64,000 bases of DNA. It comes from Labyrinthula sp. Ha. Its lineage: Eukaryota > Sar > Bigyra > Labyrinthulida > Labyrinthulaceae. The notes beneath the pieces were generated by a model that saw nothing but the letters and a program-made list of their open reading frames with translations, made no database searches and was not told the origin of the DNA. The position numbers and the translations under genes were made by a program. The DNA lies in the NCBI GenBank assembly GCA_015227615.1, contig JAALGZ010000005.1:868001-932000 (forward strand). Reading direction: 5' to 3'. Numbering within the stretch: the stretch's first letter is position 1; each line of letters opens with the position of its first letter. Shown here piece by piece: positions 1 to 10,205 of this stretch.

Positions 1-349
1 ATAAAAACATAGAAAAACGGAAGGTTCTCTGTCTACAGTGTTTATCCCTCTTGCAAATGATTTGAATAGATGGGGTATTTAGTTTGAGTAGTCTGAGTTC
101 AGTAGTCTTGCTTAACTAGTTTGAATTAAATTTTTTAATTAGTTCGAGCGGCACAGCTTAGTTCTAAGACCAGTTCCTCGTCTGATAGAAGTATGTAACG
201 ATTTTAGTGGTTTCCAGGTTAGAAGTTCAAATATACTTAGTCTAATAGCACTGTAACGTTACATTTACAATATTAGTACTTTGCTTGAATCAGCATAAGG
301 TTAAAAAGTAAACCGGCAGGTACTAAGCAAAGTTCAAAAGTTAGGGTTC

Positions 350-481
350 CTACAAAACGAGCTCTTCCCGCTCAGTTTTACGCTTCCATCTCTGCAGTTC
401 TTCTTTGTTAAGCAACAAGGGCGAATAGAATGCGATAATGCTACCGAAGAACAGAACCCTGTGATTAAAATGATCTTCCAT
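350..481 (-). CDS. 43-residue single-pass membrane microprotein, function unknown
   Basis: A complete ATG-to-TAG frame of 43 codons. The start sits in an A-rich context (ACCAATGG). Residues about 9-24 are hydrophobic (VLFFGSIIAFYSPLLL) and are followed by a strongly charged tail (KEELQRWKRKTEREE). This layout, a short acidic and polar N-terminus, one membrane segment and a basic helix, is usual for small subunits of mitochondrial or ER membrane complexes. I cannot assign it to a family. The core YSPLLLN resembles YSPLWVN in a second microprotein at 53387-53500. No intron is needed. The frame could be chance, but the amino-acid composition is much more protein-like than the surrounding DNA. 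Confidence 0.45.
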   Translation of the reverse strand: MEDHFNHRVLFFGSIIAFYSPLLLNKEELQRWKRKTEREELVL

Positions 482-585
482 TGGTTATTTTAGCTTCTTT
501 CAAACATGTAGGCTTTAAGACTCTGTGCAACTAATAGTTGAATTCTTGAGGAAGATGAGCTACCTGGACTATGGGCCCGGTGGCC

Positions 586-723
586 CAGTATACCATTTGG
601 GGTATTATATCACATCGCAAGAACTCAAATATCATTTAAGGAGTATCAAAGTTAGAAAAAAAACTATCAATTTTTTATAATATCTATTGAATTTTGATAT
701 TTTTTCCTTAAACGGCACTCCTA
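586..723. repeat. Diverged short interspersed repeat (CAGGGGTACC-type ends)
   Basis: The left end reads CAGTATACCATTTGGGG and the right end, read inverted, TAGGAGTGCCGTTTAAGG, so the ends form an imperfect inverted repeat. Internal motifs CTCAAATATCATTTAAGGAGTATCAAAG and ATTTTGATATT recur at 53590-53757 with G for A changes, and less clearly at about 52587-52750. No target duplication could be aligned here. The likely explanation is an old non-autonomous DNA transposon, but the boundaries are uncertain. Confidence 0.35.
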
Positions 724-751
724 ATCATAGAGAAGTATCATTATAAGAGTG

Positions 752-759
752 CCAATTGG
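752..759 (+). promoter_or_regulatory. CCAAT box (palindromic CCAATTGG) upstream of SEC61G
   Basis: CCAATTGG lies about 72 bp upstream of the SEC61G start codon. It carries a CCAAT core on both strands but departs from the full NF-Y consensus after the core. Assignment is by position and motif only. Confidence 0.35.
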
Positions 760-830
760 CGATTATAGTTTATCACGATGTTGCATTACTGATCACTGCA
801 ACCATAAAGAGAAAACGAACAGAAAACAAA

Positions 831-1077
831 ATGTCTACCGCATTAAATGAAGCTCTAATCGAACCGCTTACGGAATTTGCGCGCCAAAGCTACCACCTTG
901 TACAAAAATGTAACAAACCTGATCAGCGTGGTATATTTTTCTTTTCTCCTTTTCATACTTTTAGAGTTCAAACGTGTCGCTTTCGCTACTAGTGTGGGTT
1001 TTCTCATCATGGGCTTCACTGGTTTCTTTGTTAAACTGATCCACATCCCAATTAACAACATTATTGTTGGAAGTTAA
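831..1077 (+). CDS. SEC61G: Protein transport protein Sec61 subunit gamma (SSS1)
   Basis: Exons 831-930 and 965-1077 encode 70 residues, matching the family length of 68-80. The single-span Sec61-gamma/SecE subunit clamps the two halves of the Sec61-alpha channel in the ER membrane. Exon 1 carries the amphipathic N-terminal helix ([16 protein letters not shown]). Exon 2 carries the transmembrane helix and the near-invariant end [16 protein letters not shown]. The 34-nt intron (GTATAT to TTTTAG) splits a Glu codon and is required: without it the first frame ends in a nonsense tail. The start is the ATG in AACAAAATGTC, which gives the expected N-terminus. The gene converges with CLN3, with stop codons only 40 bp apart. 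Confidence 0.95.
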
Positions 1078-1117
1078 ATACTATGTTTAAGGATTAACAA
1101 AAAGCGATATCCTGTCG

Positions 1118-2446
1118 TCAACTCTGATCGAACGAACTAAAATTATATCCACACGTGAACACTGGTTCCTTTCCTTCATCTAAGATCTTATTCCATCCAT
1201 AAAGACAACCCTGGAAAATTAAGCCCAGTACATCTGCAGTTATAATTCCAACAGTGTCTGCTACAGTTGCAGCAGCAATACTAAACTCCCGTAACGAAGG
1301 ATTGATTTCTTCATCAACTGAGATCAAGTTGAACGCATTAACATAGACAGCGCCTCCAATAAGTCCACTGCAGAAGCTTAAAAATGTTAGGATGAAGGGG
1401 TTGAAAAAAAAACCTTGAGACATAGTAGCACCAGTGAACAGAATGAGCAGAAAAACTTGTATCCATGGCAACAGAGTTATTGCCCGTAAGCTAAGGGGAA
1501 GAATTATAGCAGAGGATCTAGAAAAAAATACACCCAGCTGATAAAGGAAGTTTGATCGGAGATAAAACGAGTTCCTTGCTTCCATAGAATTTATTGGAAA
1601 TCCAATCGAAGCCCAAACTCCTGATTGTAGGGTATATTCTGCGGCATACACCAAAAATAAAGGAAACATATATTTCATGAGATAAAACGTGGCTGTTCTT
1701 TTTTCTGAGAAGGAAACCTGCTTTTCATTAATTGTCAGCGTCTTTTCTTCAAGAAACTGTTCTTCTTGATTTAGGCCGTTTAATATTGGTTTGATGAAAA
1801 AGAAAAACGTTGAGAAAAGAGAAAAAGGAATAATATTGGCTAAGATCAGACTTGTGGAAGGGGATAAATTGAGTGCTACTACAAAGAATAGAGTCCAGAT
1901 ATACCCAAAAGTTCCTGCGATTCCAGTTCCAGAAGAAAACCCAGTTAAGAGATAATTTTTCTTTGATCTCTCCGTGGAGGAAGTAAAAACAAGGGAGGAC
2001 AAGGCCAAAATTGTAGGTTCTCCAATTCCACCTGCGGCTGAGCTAAAAAAAACTCCAAGCAACTGAAATTCCAGGGTTGAAGACAAAGCGACAAGCAAAA
2101 GAGAAGAAGAGAACAAAACTGTACACAAGAGAAAACGCTTTTGGTAAGAAACATATGGAAACCAGTAAGGTCCAGTAACTTTGATAAACAGAACTGGAAA
2201 AGAATTGAAGAAGTAAACTAGGGCAACACCTCCAGATGATATTTCCTTCGCGACAGAGTTGAGAATCACAAAGATAGAGTTGTTGAACACCCCTAAGAAG
2301 AGAAATGGGAAGAAACCAGGAAGCTTCGAGGCAGCAGCACATGTCAAGTCTTCATGGTCGTATATTTTTCTGTAGCTTGAACTTTTAGAGGAGTCGTGTG
2401 ATGAATAAATAGAGTTAGTGTCTTCCTCTGAAGAGTTTTCTAACAT
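1118..2446 (-). CDS. CLN3: Battenin/CLN3 family lysosomal membrane protein
   Basis: An uninterrupted 442-residue frame from ATG (human CLN3 is 438). It is a polytopic MFS-fold membrane protein of about 11 segments. Family hallmarks: LFLGVFNNSIFVILNSVA near residue 50, a GGIGEPTILALSS segment near residue 140 matching the conserved SSGLGE region, YAAEYTLQSGVW and YQLGVFFSRSS in the second half, then GGAVYVNAFNLIS and REFSIAAATVADTVGI toward the C-terminus. Battenin acts in lysosomal or vacuolar membranes and is linked to glycerophosphodiester export and pH homeostasis. The N-terminal 30 residues are Ser-rich and poorly conserved, as in other members. No intron was seen. Confidence 0.93.
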   Translation of the reverse strand: MLENSSEEDTNSIYSSHDSSKSSSYRKIYDHEDLTCAAASKLPGFFPFLFLGVFNNSIFVILNSVAKEISSGGVALVYFFNSFPVLFIKVTGPYWFPYVSYQKRFLLCTVLFSSSLLLVALSSTLEFQLLGVFFSSAAGGIGEPTILALSSLVFTSSTERSKKNYLLTGFSSGTGIAGTFGYIWTLFFVVALNLSPSTSLILANIIPFSLFSTFFFFIKPILNGLNQEEQFLEEKTLTINEKQVSFSEKRTATFYLMKYMFPLFLVYAAEYTLQSGVWASIGFPINSMEARNSFYLRSNFLYQLGVFFSRSSAIILPLSLRAITLLPWIQVFLLILFTGATMSQGFFFNPFILTFLSFCSGLIGGAVYVNAFNLISVDEEINPSLREFSIAAATVADTVGIITADVLGLIFQGCLYGWNKILDEGKEPVFTCGYNFSSFDQS

Positions 2447-3532
2447 TCTTCCTTCTCGTTACAAAGCCATTATCACGATGTTATGTTACCATGAATATAA
2501 TTTATGTTTATTGTTACTCTAAAGTGTTAGACAGTGGTTCCCCATCGATACACAAGCAGATCTGGCTAAACCCGTGGCTCCTGGTCGCACCAGATTTAGT
2601 TTCAGAGTTCTAAAGCCTTAAGTTTGAAAAGTTTTAACTGGGAAAAAGAGGAAAGACTAATTTCGGGTTAGGTTCTATTGAAACCGCCGACTCAGAGTTC
2701 GTACCGTATCGACTGTGAACAGTTTTATCATGCCAAAATTTTCAGGTTTCCTATGAGTTAAGCTACTCGAAAGCTAATTTTTATCAAGTAGTGAGCTTGG
2801 GCGAGTAACACAGTGACAGTTGGTTAGAAAAAAGTTCTTCTAACGATAAAATGCCACCAGGGAAACCTATTAAGTTCCAATAAAAACTGAGTGAAGCACT
2901 CACTCTGGAAAGTGTTAGGTTTTGAAACCGCGTTGCCAATCCGGAACAAAAGCTAGTTAAGATGAACTTAGAAAAAAGAAGTTAACAGTAAAAGAGTTCC
3001 AAAACCGCAAACAGCAGGGAAGAGACTACGTATAAGACTTACAACCAAAAGCTACTCTCCAGGTTTATGAAAACATGAAAGAAAAAGAAGTAGTAGCTGA
3101 ATCAATTGCTGCTAGAGTTCCCAATACATTTTCAGTAACATAACATTATAAAGTGTATGATCAGTAGCTGGTTTTGTTTTTCTCAAAAAACAAGTGTAGA
3201 GGCATTATTCACAGTTCTTACGCTACAAAACCTACCAACTGTCTACTTAAAACTGCAGAGCATGAAAATTAAGAGTTTGCTCTTCTCTGGTCTTGACTTC
3301 CCTTTGAGCACTACATCCTTATATATGTCATGTTAACTCTCTCATTCAGACTTTTGCTTAAAGCCTTGTATGTCCCACTAGTTATGGACAGCTATGGTTT
3401 CTCCATCATCACAAACCTGGAATTATTAATTTCATGAGTAAAAAGTACGTGTTAACTTTAAAACCATTGTAAAGTCTTAAGACGCTTCTAATGACAATTT
3501 GCCTTGTTTTCAGCTATGAATAAACTTAAATT
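2447..3532. other. Intergenic, no gene seen
   Basis: About 1.1 kb upstream of CLN3. I see no frame above 60 codons, tRNA, snRNA motif or repeat that I can support. It presumably contains the CLN3 promoter, but no clear CCAAT or TATA element stands out next to the start. Confidence 0.5.
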
Positions 3533-3542
3533 AACAGTATAA

Positions 3543-3660
3543 ACGTGCCGGGTTTTTTTTTAGTGTGTTCAAGTCCCACACGACGCAAGAAAGGGCTTGG
3601 GCCAGATGTCCTCCTTGTAAGACCGAAGGGTTTTCAATCTCCAAGTAGGCTCCAAAAAAA
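3543..3660 (+). mobile_element. SINE insertion with perfect 10-bp target-site duplication
   Basis: A 118-bp insertion flanked by AACAGTATAA at 3533-3542 and again at 3661-3670, with an A-tail of at least seven residues just before the right copy. This is the signature of LINE-assisted retroposition. The body contains a perfect RNA polymerase III B-box (GTTCAAGTC at 3567-3575) inside a GTGTGTTCAAGTCCCAC T-arm-like stem-loop. No A-box is evident; a T9 run occupies the 5' part. It therefore looks like a tRNA 3'-half-derived or 5'-altered SINE. The identical duplications argue for a recent insertion. Confidence 0.75.
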
Positions 3661-3670
3661 AACAGTATAA

Positions 3671-5067
3671 CTTTACATTCCAATGATTATACCATTATTT
3701 ATGAGTATAACTATTGAAAATGAGTTAACTCATCTTAACTCCGTGGCATGTATGTGCCTTATGTTCACCAAGTGTCTAATCTCCTTCTTGTATATGACCT
3801 GCCTTTGTCTTGAAAAATCTCCACTCCGTTTTTTGTTTGGTTTATGTTGTTGTTGCGCGAAATAATATTTAGGGAGCTCGAAGTATTAGATAAAGTTGTG
3901 AAGAGGTACTTCGACAAATATATCGGTTTCAGCATTTTGATAACCTGCCAAGAAATGATGAACAACACAATTTTTAACTCAAGCAAACAGAAGAGGAATA
4001 TTTTCTCTTTACTCGGGAAACTCCGGTTTATCAGCATCTATTTATCGTAAAAGTTTTTCGTAAAAATTTTTTGTAGCAACGACTCTATTGCAAAAAAAAT
4101 AGTCTTCATGCTCATAAATATATTACAATCAAACCTTGAGAAATGTTGCAAATATCTGTGTTTATAGTTTCCTGGGTGGTATCTTTACGAAAATTAAAGC
4201 AACCTCGATTCTTTGGAAATTTGCTCACGAGTAGAGGTGAAGAGTGAGTCTTGACACCGCATTGACTGTGGAAAGAGGAATTCATTTAGGATTTCTGATT
4301 CAGGAATTGCCTTATGTTGATGAATGGCTGAGGAACTAATTGTGGAATTGACTGAGGAAATTGAATTTCTTGATTAAGTTTAAGGAACCTCAATTACTCA
4401 AAGAGGAGTTTTGCTCACTATGCACCCCTAGGTGGAAGTTTAGTGCTAGGAAAATATATAAAGTTTATACGAAGAATGAACAGGGGCTAGGAGCACTGTT
4501 TGACTGGAAAATCATAGATAGAAGCATCTGAGCCCTAGAGCAACATCCAATTTGAGATAGCAGGATATATCTCGTAGAAGGTTGATGACAAACAAGAAGC
4601 TTTATAGCGCGACGAAGTTGTTACTGTGAATAGAATGTCCTTTGATAGCTCCTGCTAACAGGTTTTGTTATTTGGAATAAAATCTAGTCTACCCAATGTA
4701 AACACAGTAACTAGTGGATCGGAGAGCTTTGTAGAACTTCATATTCACACCGTTAGATCTGCAGGTTAACTCGCAATATAGGTGTTCGTATCTCAACAGT
4801 GGGATACCTATCCCTGAATCAGTTAATCCAGAAGTAGCAACTGACACACACTTAGTGTCTAAGAAATACAAGGATACCAAAAGTCCGATAAAACCATGCT
4901 AAGGTACCAACAACAAAGCAACGGTTTTATGTTATAACTGCATTCAAATTCAAACCTACATTATACAGAATAAAAACATGATAACTTCTCTTCTCACACC
5001 ATTCCAAAAGGAAAAACCAGCATCGCGTTTAGAAAAAGAAAGAAAACTGTTGGAAATAGGGCTTGCT
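3671..5067. other. Intergenic, no gene supported
   Basis: Only short overlapping frames on both strands (up to 90 codons at 3765-4037). They lack homologous motifs and oppose each other. The stretch 4290-4430 has repeated TGAGGAA and GGAATT motifs, loosely like 42750-43060. Nothing else was recognised. Confidence 0.45.
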
Positions 5068-7137
5068 CTACTTTAGCAGAAACGTTCTACCTGGGTTCGA
5101 CAGCCACTCTATCATCTCCTCGAGCAAAGAGTCATTAACATCAAAGAAGGATTTAAAAAGCTCCCTTAAGGACAGGAGTATGCTGCGCAGGCTTGCTAAT
5201 GCCTCTGAAACTATTTCTACTTGAATAAACTTTGTGGCGAAAAAGTCCACAAAGAAGAATAGCACCCGGAGAAGCCAAAAACGCATGTTGTCACATGGTC
5301 TCCAAATTCCCTCGGCGGTATCAAACACGAGATTTAAACGTTCTGTGTATATACTTGCCAGGGGCTCACTCGTAGGATTTGCTAACAGCATTTTTACAAT
5401 TACATTGCTTGTAAACACTGTAGCAGCCCTTACCGGAAATAAAGCTCCTTTCTCAAATCTTTGTAACTTCTCGGGAATAGACCATAGATGCGCTATGACC
5501 GGAGCGAATGCAGACTTGAGGTCTATGCTTGAGTGATCATTTGCCTCATGATGCTCTAAAATATCAATAACTCTTTTCCAATCAGTCTCAACTCCGGAAA
5601 CAAGTGTTTCCACAATTTGGACCTCGAGAACATCAACATATACAAGGTCAATGGACGTCAGTGTACGAATGTGTAGTGTTTCGTGTACAGCCTGATAAAA
5701 TTCCAGAGATGATAAATAGAGTTCCATCTCAGCTCGAAGACTTTTAGCTGTATTTTTAACCTTGTAATGCCTAACCAAGTCTCGTGAAAAATTGTTAATT
5801 CTCTCCAAAAACATCTGATACACTTCTTGCCTTTTTTCTTCAGACGCGCCCTCAAATACATTTTTGAGCCGTTTCAGGGCAGATGTTGCCTCTTGATTAA
5901 ATATATGGGTAGCCTTCACAACTAACTCAACACTTAGCTCGCCATGAGAAAAAGTAGCTGCTAGCTTTTCAGTGAGATTATCACCTTCTAGGAATACATA
6001 ACGGCTCAAGAAAGTATTAAACTCTGCTAAAATCTGTTTCTCAGCTTCACAAAAAATCAAATCAAAAGCAGCAGCATCTGTAACACCCCTGATACCTTCG
6101 GACAAGCACAAGACCAGATTTCTGGCAAAGGCTAGTCTAGCGACTCCTTGGGATAAAATTTTCTTTTCTGGAGCAGGCGTTTTGTGCATTCTACCTGATA
6201 TATAACGTACCAGGGCACACACAAATGCAACTAAAATACGACTCTGATTATCGCTAAGTTCTATAAAAAGTTTCGATAGTTGTTCAACCTCTGATCTAAC
6301 AACAGGTGATAAACCGGGTTCCAGTTGCTCTTGAAGATTTTTTATAAGAGCTGAGCTATCTAATTTTTTTTCAACCAGCTTATCTGAAAACTCAGAAATT
6401 AAATTTAGGGAATCAATGAGTCTTATATCGTCTTTGTCAAGAGAGAGCACATGGGTTGAAAATCGATTAAGCATGTATCGTTTCAAGTCAGTTTCTACCT
6501 GCGTTAACTGCTGCTCCCGCTCATTATGACCAGGCATGTTTTTAAGAAGGTGCAAACTAGTTTGGAGAGATACAAAGTATTGGCGTATCATGGCCGCATC
6601 AAGATTCGTTGAAACGATCCCTCTCTGTCTTTCAAAAGCTCTAAAATGTTTGAGTAAAGTATCCCAGCTACCAACCTCTGATAATATATCTATGACATTT
6701 CGAATTTGTGTCTTTGCCAATACCAAACCTTGAAGAACCTTCTGCACATTATCAGCCCTGCTTGATTCTTTTGAGCCGCCCACCTGCTGAGCAATACTGT
6801 CCGAAACATCAACAAGCAGGTCATCAACCGTATTTAATCCTTCCTTAAAAGAAATTATATTCTCCTCTTGTTCTTTAATATCTTCCATTGCTGATTTTGC
6901 CATAAACAAGAACTCTTCCGATAAATCATTAAAAGCAAGGTCGGCATCCCTTTTCAAACTTGCCAAGACAACCCCAAAATCTCTCTCTCCAGTTACTCCC
7001 TCAAACATTGAATCCAAGAACAAATCGGCATTAAAATTATCACTTGAAATTTGTTTATTCTTCTTTAGCTTCTCCTTTCTGCTAAAGGGTTCACTACTTA
7101 AATCGTTCTCGATTCCTATTGATAACGGTTCGTCCAT
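5068..7137 (-). CDS. COG7: Conserved oligomeric Golgi complex subunit 7
   Basis: 689 residues from the first in-frame ATG (MDEPLSIG); an upstream TTG extension of six codons is unlikely to be used. COG7 belongs to lobe B of the COG tethering complex, which captures intra-Golgi retrograde vesicles. The N-terminal 200 residues follow the family pattern: a short NADLFLDSMF motif (like the DVKEWIN-type start), two coiled-coil heptad stretches, then SWDTLLKHFRAFE and SLQTSLHLLKNMPGHNERE, matching the W-L-F...MQ-SL-L-D-P-Y-E arrangement of COG7. The remainder is alpha-helical rods without catalytic motifs. Length is slightly below the human 770. The gene diverges from NF-YA, with 116 bp between start codons. 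A remote family such as another COG or exocyst subunit is the alternative. Confidence 0.75.
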   Translation of the reverse strand: MDEPLSIGIENDLSSEPFSRKEKLKKNKQISSDNFNADLFLDSMFEGVTGERDFGVVLASLKRDADLAFNDLSEEFLFMAKSAMEDIKEQEENIISFKEGLNTVDDLLVDVSDSIAQQVGGSKESSRADNVQKVLQGLVLAKTQIRNVIDILSEVGSWDTLLKHFRAFERQRGIVSTNLDAAMIRQYFVSLQTSLHLLKNMPGHNEREQQLTQVETDLKRYMLNRFSTHVLSLDKDDIRLIDSLNLISEFSDKLVEKKLDSSALIKNLQEQLEPGLSPVVRSEVEQLSKLFIELSDNQSRILVAFVCALVRYISGRMHKTPAPEKKILSQGVARLAFARNLVLCLSEGIRGVTDAAAFDLIFCEAEKQILAEFNTFLSRYVFLEGDNLTEKLAATFSHGELSVELVVKATHIFNQEATSALKRLKNVFEGASEEKRQEVYQMFLERINNFSRDLVRHYKVKNTAKSLRAEMELYLSSLEFYQAVHETLHIRTLTSIDLVYVDVLEVQIVETLVSGVETDWKRVIDILEHHEANDHSSIDLKSAFAPVIAHLWSIPEKLQRFEKGALFPVRAATVFTSNVIVKMLLANPTSEPLASIYTERLNLVFDTAEGIWRPCDNMRFWLLRVLFFFVDFFATKFIQVEIVSEALASLRSILLSLRELFKSFFDVNDSLLEEMIEWLSNPGRTFLLK

Positions 7138-7181
7138 TTCATAGATATTTGACAAAACTAATTCGTTAATTCCGATTCAAG

Positions 7182-7190
7182 AACCAATCA
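7182..7190 (+). promoter_or_regulatory. Perfect NF-Y/CCAAT box in the COG7/NF-YA divergent promoter
   Basis: AACCAATCA matches the NF-Y consensus RRCCAATSR at every position. It lies 64-72 bp upstream of the NF-YA start and 45-53 bp upstream of the COG7 start. A TATA-like stretch CTTATATAAA follows at 7211-7220. Because NF-YA encodes the subunit that reads this motif, the site suggests autoregulation. This is inference from motif and position. Confidence 0.6.
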
Positions 7191-7253
7191 AATTGAATAA
7201 ATAGAAAAAACTTATATAAAGAGTCTCAAACTATTTGAACTAAGATAAGAGTT

Positions 7254-8049
7254 ATGGAAAGACGTATTTGCTCTTTTTCTGGATAAGTTTAGATAAAAAT
7301 TTTGATGAACAACTTTCAATAATTCAAAAGTTTTATCAGGAAAGGGAGGAGGCTGCAACTGATATGCTCTTGAAAATTCAGTCGCTTTGGCTACTCACCC
7401 TTCACAAGTCGCAAGAGGAAAAAGACTTTCCAAGTAATTTTTTGAATAACATTTATTCTTAGATCATCAAGAACATACTGAAGCGGACGTTCATGATGCA
7501 TATCAACCATCACCTTTTGGCACTGAGCCTCCTTCCCCGAGACACGAGTCAAACCATGATCATTTAAGACTACACACTGGGAGTAACATTCAACCTCAGG
7601 AACCAACAATAAAACCTCTCTATGTGAATCCTAAGCAATATGACAGAATTAAGGCTAGGAGAAGGGAGAGAGCAGAGTTGCAGAAGAGGTTAAGGATTAT
7701 TCCGAACCCTGCTTCAGAGGGAACTAAAGGTTATCAATACTTGTCAAGACATCAACATGCTAAGAGAAGACGCCGTGGTCCTGGTGGAAAGTTCTTGAAA
7801 AAGGAAGAGCTTGCGAGAATTGAAGAGCAAGAAAGACTGGAGAGAGAGAAAGGAGGAAATAATATGTTTCAAACAGTTCCTGAAGCAAATGACCTAGAAA
7901 CAGCTCCGGGATTAGCTTTACCAAAGCTTCAAGAAAATCCTTCGGTTTCTAAAGAAAAAATTCCTGAGGATCAGAAAGATGAGGATGATGAAGATCGTGA
8001 AGTAGATGCATCGGTCAGTGTGGATGGCGTATATAATTTAAAGGAGTAA
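7254..8049 (+). CDS. NFYA: CCAAT-binding transcription factor subunit NF-YA (HAP2/CBF-B)
   Basis: Exons 7254-7263, 7293-7433 and 7463-8049 encode 245 residues. Both introns are 29 nt. The first exon is only 10 nt (MER plus one base); the frame closes exactly through both junctions. Residues about 102-128 are the NF-YB/YC-binding helix (PLYVNPKQYDRIKARRRERA). Residues about 139-162 are the DNA-contacting segment (YLSRHQHAKRRRRGPGGKF), with the invariant R-H-HA-R-RG-GG-F pattern. The linker between the two is about five residues longer than usual. The C-terminus is acidic, rich in Glu and Asp. NF-Y is a trimeric activator of CCAAT promoters. The tiny first exon is the least certain part; the alternative is an unseen upstream exon. 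Confidence 0.9.
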
Positions 8050-10191
8050 AGAAAACAATTGTAACTTGTGTCTTAACTTTCTCCTTACCTGGCTTAGAAG
8101 TAACTTTTAAATCTCTCTCAACCGAGGGAATGATTAATATGGCAAAAACAAATTTTTATTTTTCACGACAGGAGTGAATTAATTGACAACAAGAAGTTAA
8201 CATTTTGAATAAAAAGACTGAAATTCCCTAGAACCATGTCATGGAAACAGCCTTCCCGTTGAAGAACATGATAGACTGTATCTGAAGTTCACCAACGTGG
8301 GTGAGATAGAATCATCGAGTCTAATGGCGGCTAAAGCAGAACAAGGGAAACATTTACCTGAAGTGAGCTTTTTAGCAAAATGTGCGGCTAATTTTATTAA
8401 ATTATGGTAAGCTCACTACGAGATTGCTAAAAGATCAAGGTTTGCCAGGAAGCTTGCAGGTCTAGTAGAGTGCCGTAGAACCAAGAATTCTATGTTTTCC
8501 AGGCCATAAACACTTATTTTACCAGTTGAATGATAAATATGTTAGGATTGTGGAAGAAGAGGCAATCAAAACCCTTTTGCAAGGTGTGAACTCTTGGGGG
8601 AAGCGTTTTCGGTTTGAACTTTATTATTAGATATTTTATGAGCACCCAAGAAATGAAAACCTTTTAGTAGACAATCTAAACGTGCATAATCAGGCTCTCC
8701 GTCAAAAACTAGGGACTGATTAAAGCGCTTGATTGTGGTTTAGCCGTCGAAGTCTTTATAGGGTGAACAGATTAAGCGAAAGCCACATGAGGCATATGAA
8801 AGGCAACCCAAAGTCTCTCAGCACGATAAATGTTTGTGGTCATTTTTCTTCCTTCGTTGAGCCTGTTAATAGGGCTTACAACCAGCTTAATCTTTCAGGG
8901 CTGAGATATCGTTCCAAGGCATGTTGCAAAACGCCGTTCAACATCCAAATTCCCCGAAATAAGTTAACGGTAAAGAAAGGATGGTTTACTATTTCAAAGC
9001 TGCTATGACTTAACTGCAGACTCAAAAAGTTTTGGAGATGTGTCTTCCTGTAATTATTATAACAGGTTTTTCAAGTTCTTTGGTGCAAGAGTTAAGTCAT
9101 TAACGACTAGATAGTATTTCAGCTAGCTGATAAATGTATGTTCACTAATAGATATATTACATTATGACACCTCCATACCGGGGACAACAACCGCAGCTAA
9201 CATTAGTCTGAGAGTACACGTACGGATTTAATTATTTTTTTGGATCTATGAACTACGTGTGGACTCTGAAATTGGAACTTTTGAAGGGGGAACTTCTGTA
9301 CAAAGAACATGTTTACTGATCATGGCACATGGCATTGGCAACTCCTTAGGAGACATATTAAGGCGAGGAAAGGTGGAAGAAAAATTAGTAAAATTATTTC
9401 ATGTAACAATTTGTCAGTCCTATTTGGGTCTTATCTATAATACTGGAAGATTATATGCTTCCTCATCAAGTTTTATAATTAGTTAACGTGTGCTGACCAA
9501 GTAACCCCCAGTAATAGTTCGAAGCAGTTTGTATTCGAAGAGCTCTAAATACAGGGAAGTCAGACCCACCAAGGCAAGGTCCGTCTCCTCAATAATACCA
9601 TATTTATTTCCCGACAAAAGTTTAAACATCTAAAGAAAAGTTAAAAGCGCTATATTGATCTAAGCTGGCTTGGTGTGAACGTGTCATCTTACACATTATA
9701 GACAACATTGCGCCCAGCATAGATTTTTCATTTCAATATTACTAGACCTGACTCAGCAACAGAACTAACCGAGGTAAGCTAATTCAAGGCTATGAAGTAG
9801 AAGAATGACTAACAAGTATAAATGCTTAGGTTTTAAAATGAATAGAAGGAATGTTACCCATTTTAATGGAGTATGGGTTGCTTCTGTCACCTACTTTAAT
9901 CCCCTTGAGATGGTGGAATTCTTATGCTTCGGATCTCTACTACAAAGTTCGATTAGAGTAAAGAAGGTCAAAATTTTATCGTGACATTAGTTTTTATTCA
10001 CGATATGAGAGGAAGACTATAAAAATTTGTGCGTACGATACGAAAATAAGGCTTGGATTAAGCAGTCAGCCTTGAACCAGGTTCAAAACAGAGAAAAAGA
10101 CATTAAACCATGTATCTCAAAAATTCTGAAGATTCCTATAGACAATCCTTACCGATACCATTTTTTATGTATTACTCCATCTTGGCTAGTT
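8050..10191. other. Gene-poor stretch with short decayed frames
   Basis: Contains isolated coding-like frames without clean starts or recognisable domains, notably 8323-8409, 8733-9008 and 9259-9486 on the plus strand. The last has a protein-like run (LLIMAHGIGNSLGDILRRGK). Stops interrupt every longer reading, and I could not connect them with micro-introns. They may be remnants of old genes or elements, or chance. The left LINE target duplication begins at 10192. Confidence 0.3.
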
Positions 10192-10205
10192 TTAGTCTGC
10201 TTGTA

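Noticed and set aside
3543-3660. A functional tRNA gene
   Set aside because: Only a T-arm-like stem and B-box are present; no acceptor stem or anticodon arm. Target duplications and the A-tail show it is a SINE.
5234-5536. 100-codon plus-strand frame
   Set aside because: It lies wholly antisense to COG7 and has no domain; it is a shadow of the real gene.
8323-8490. ATG frame with a 27-nt GTAAGC...AAAAG intron candidate
   Set aside because: Splicing there creates an immediate stop codon, so no extended product results.
9259-9486. 75-codon plus-strand frame as a gene
   Set aside because: It begins with GTG, has no in-frame ATG early on and overlaps another open frame; no domain is visible.
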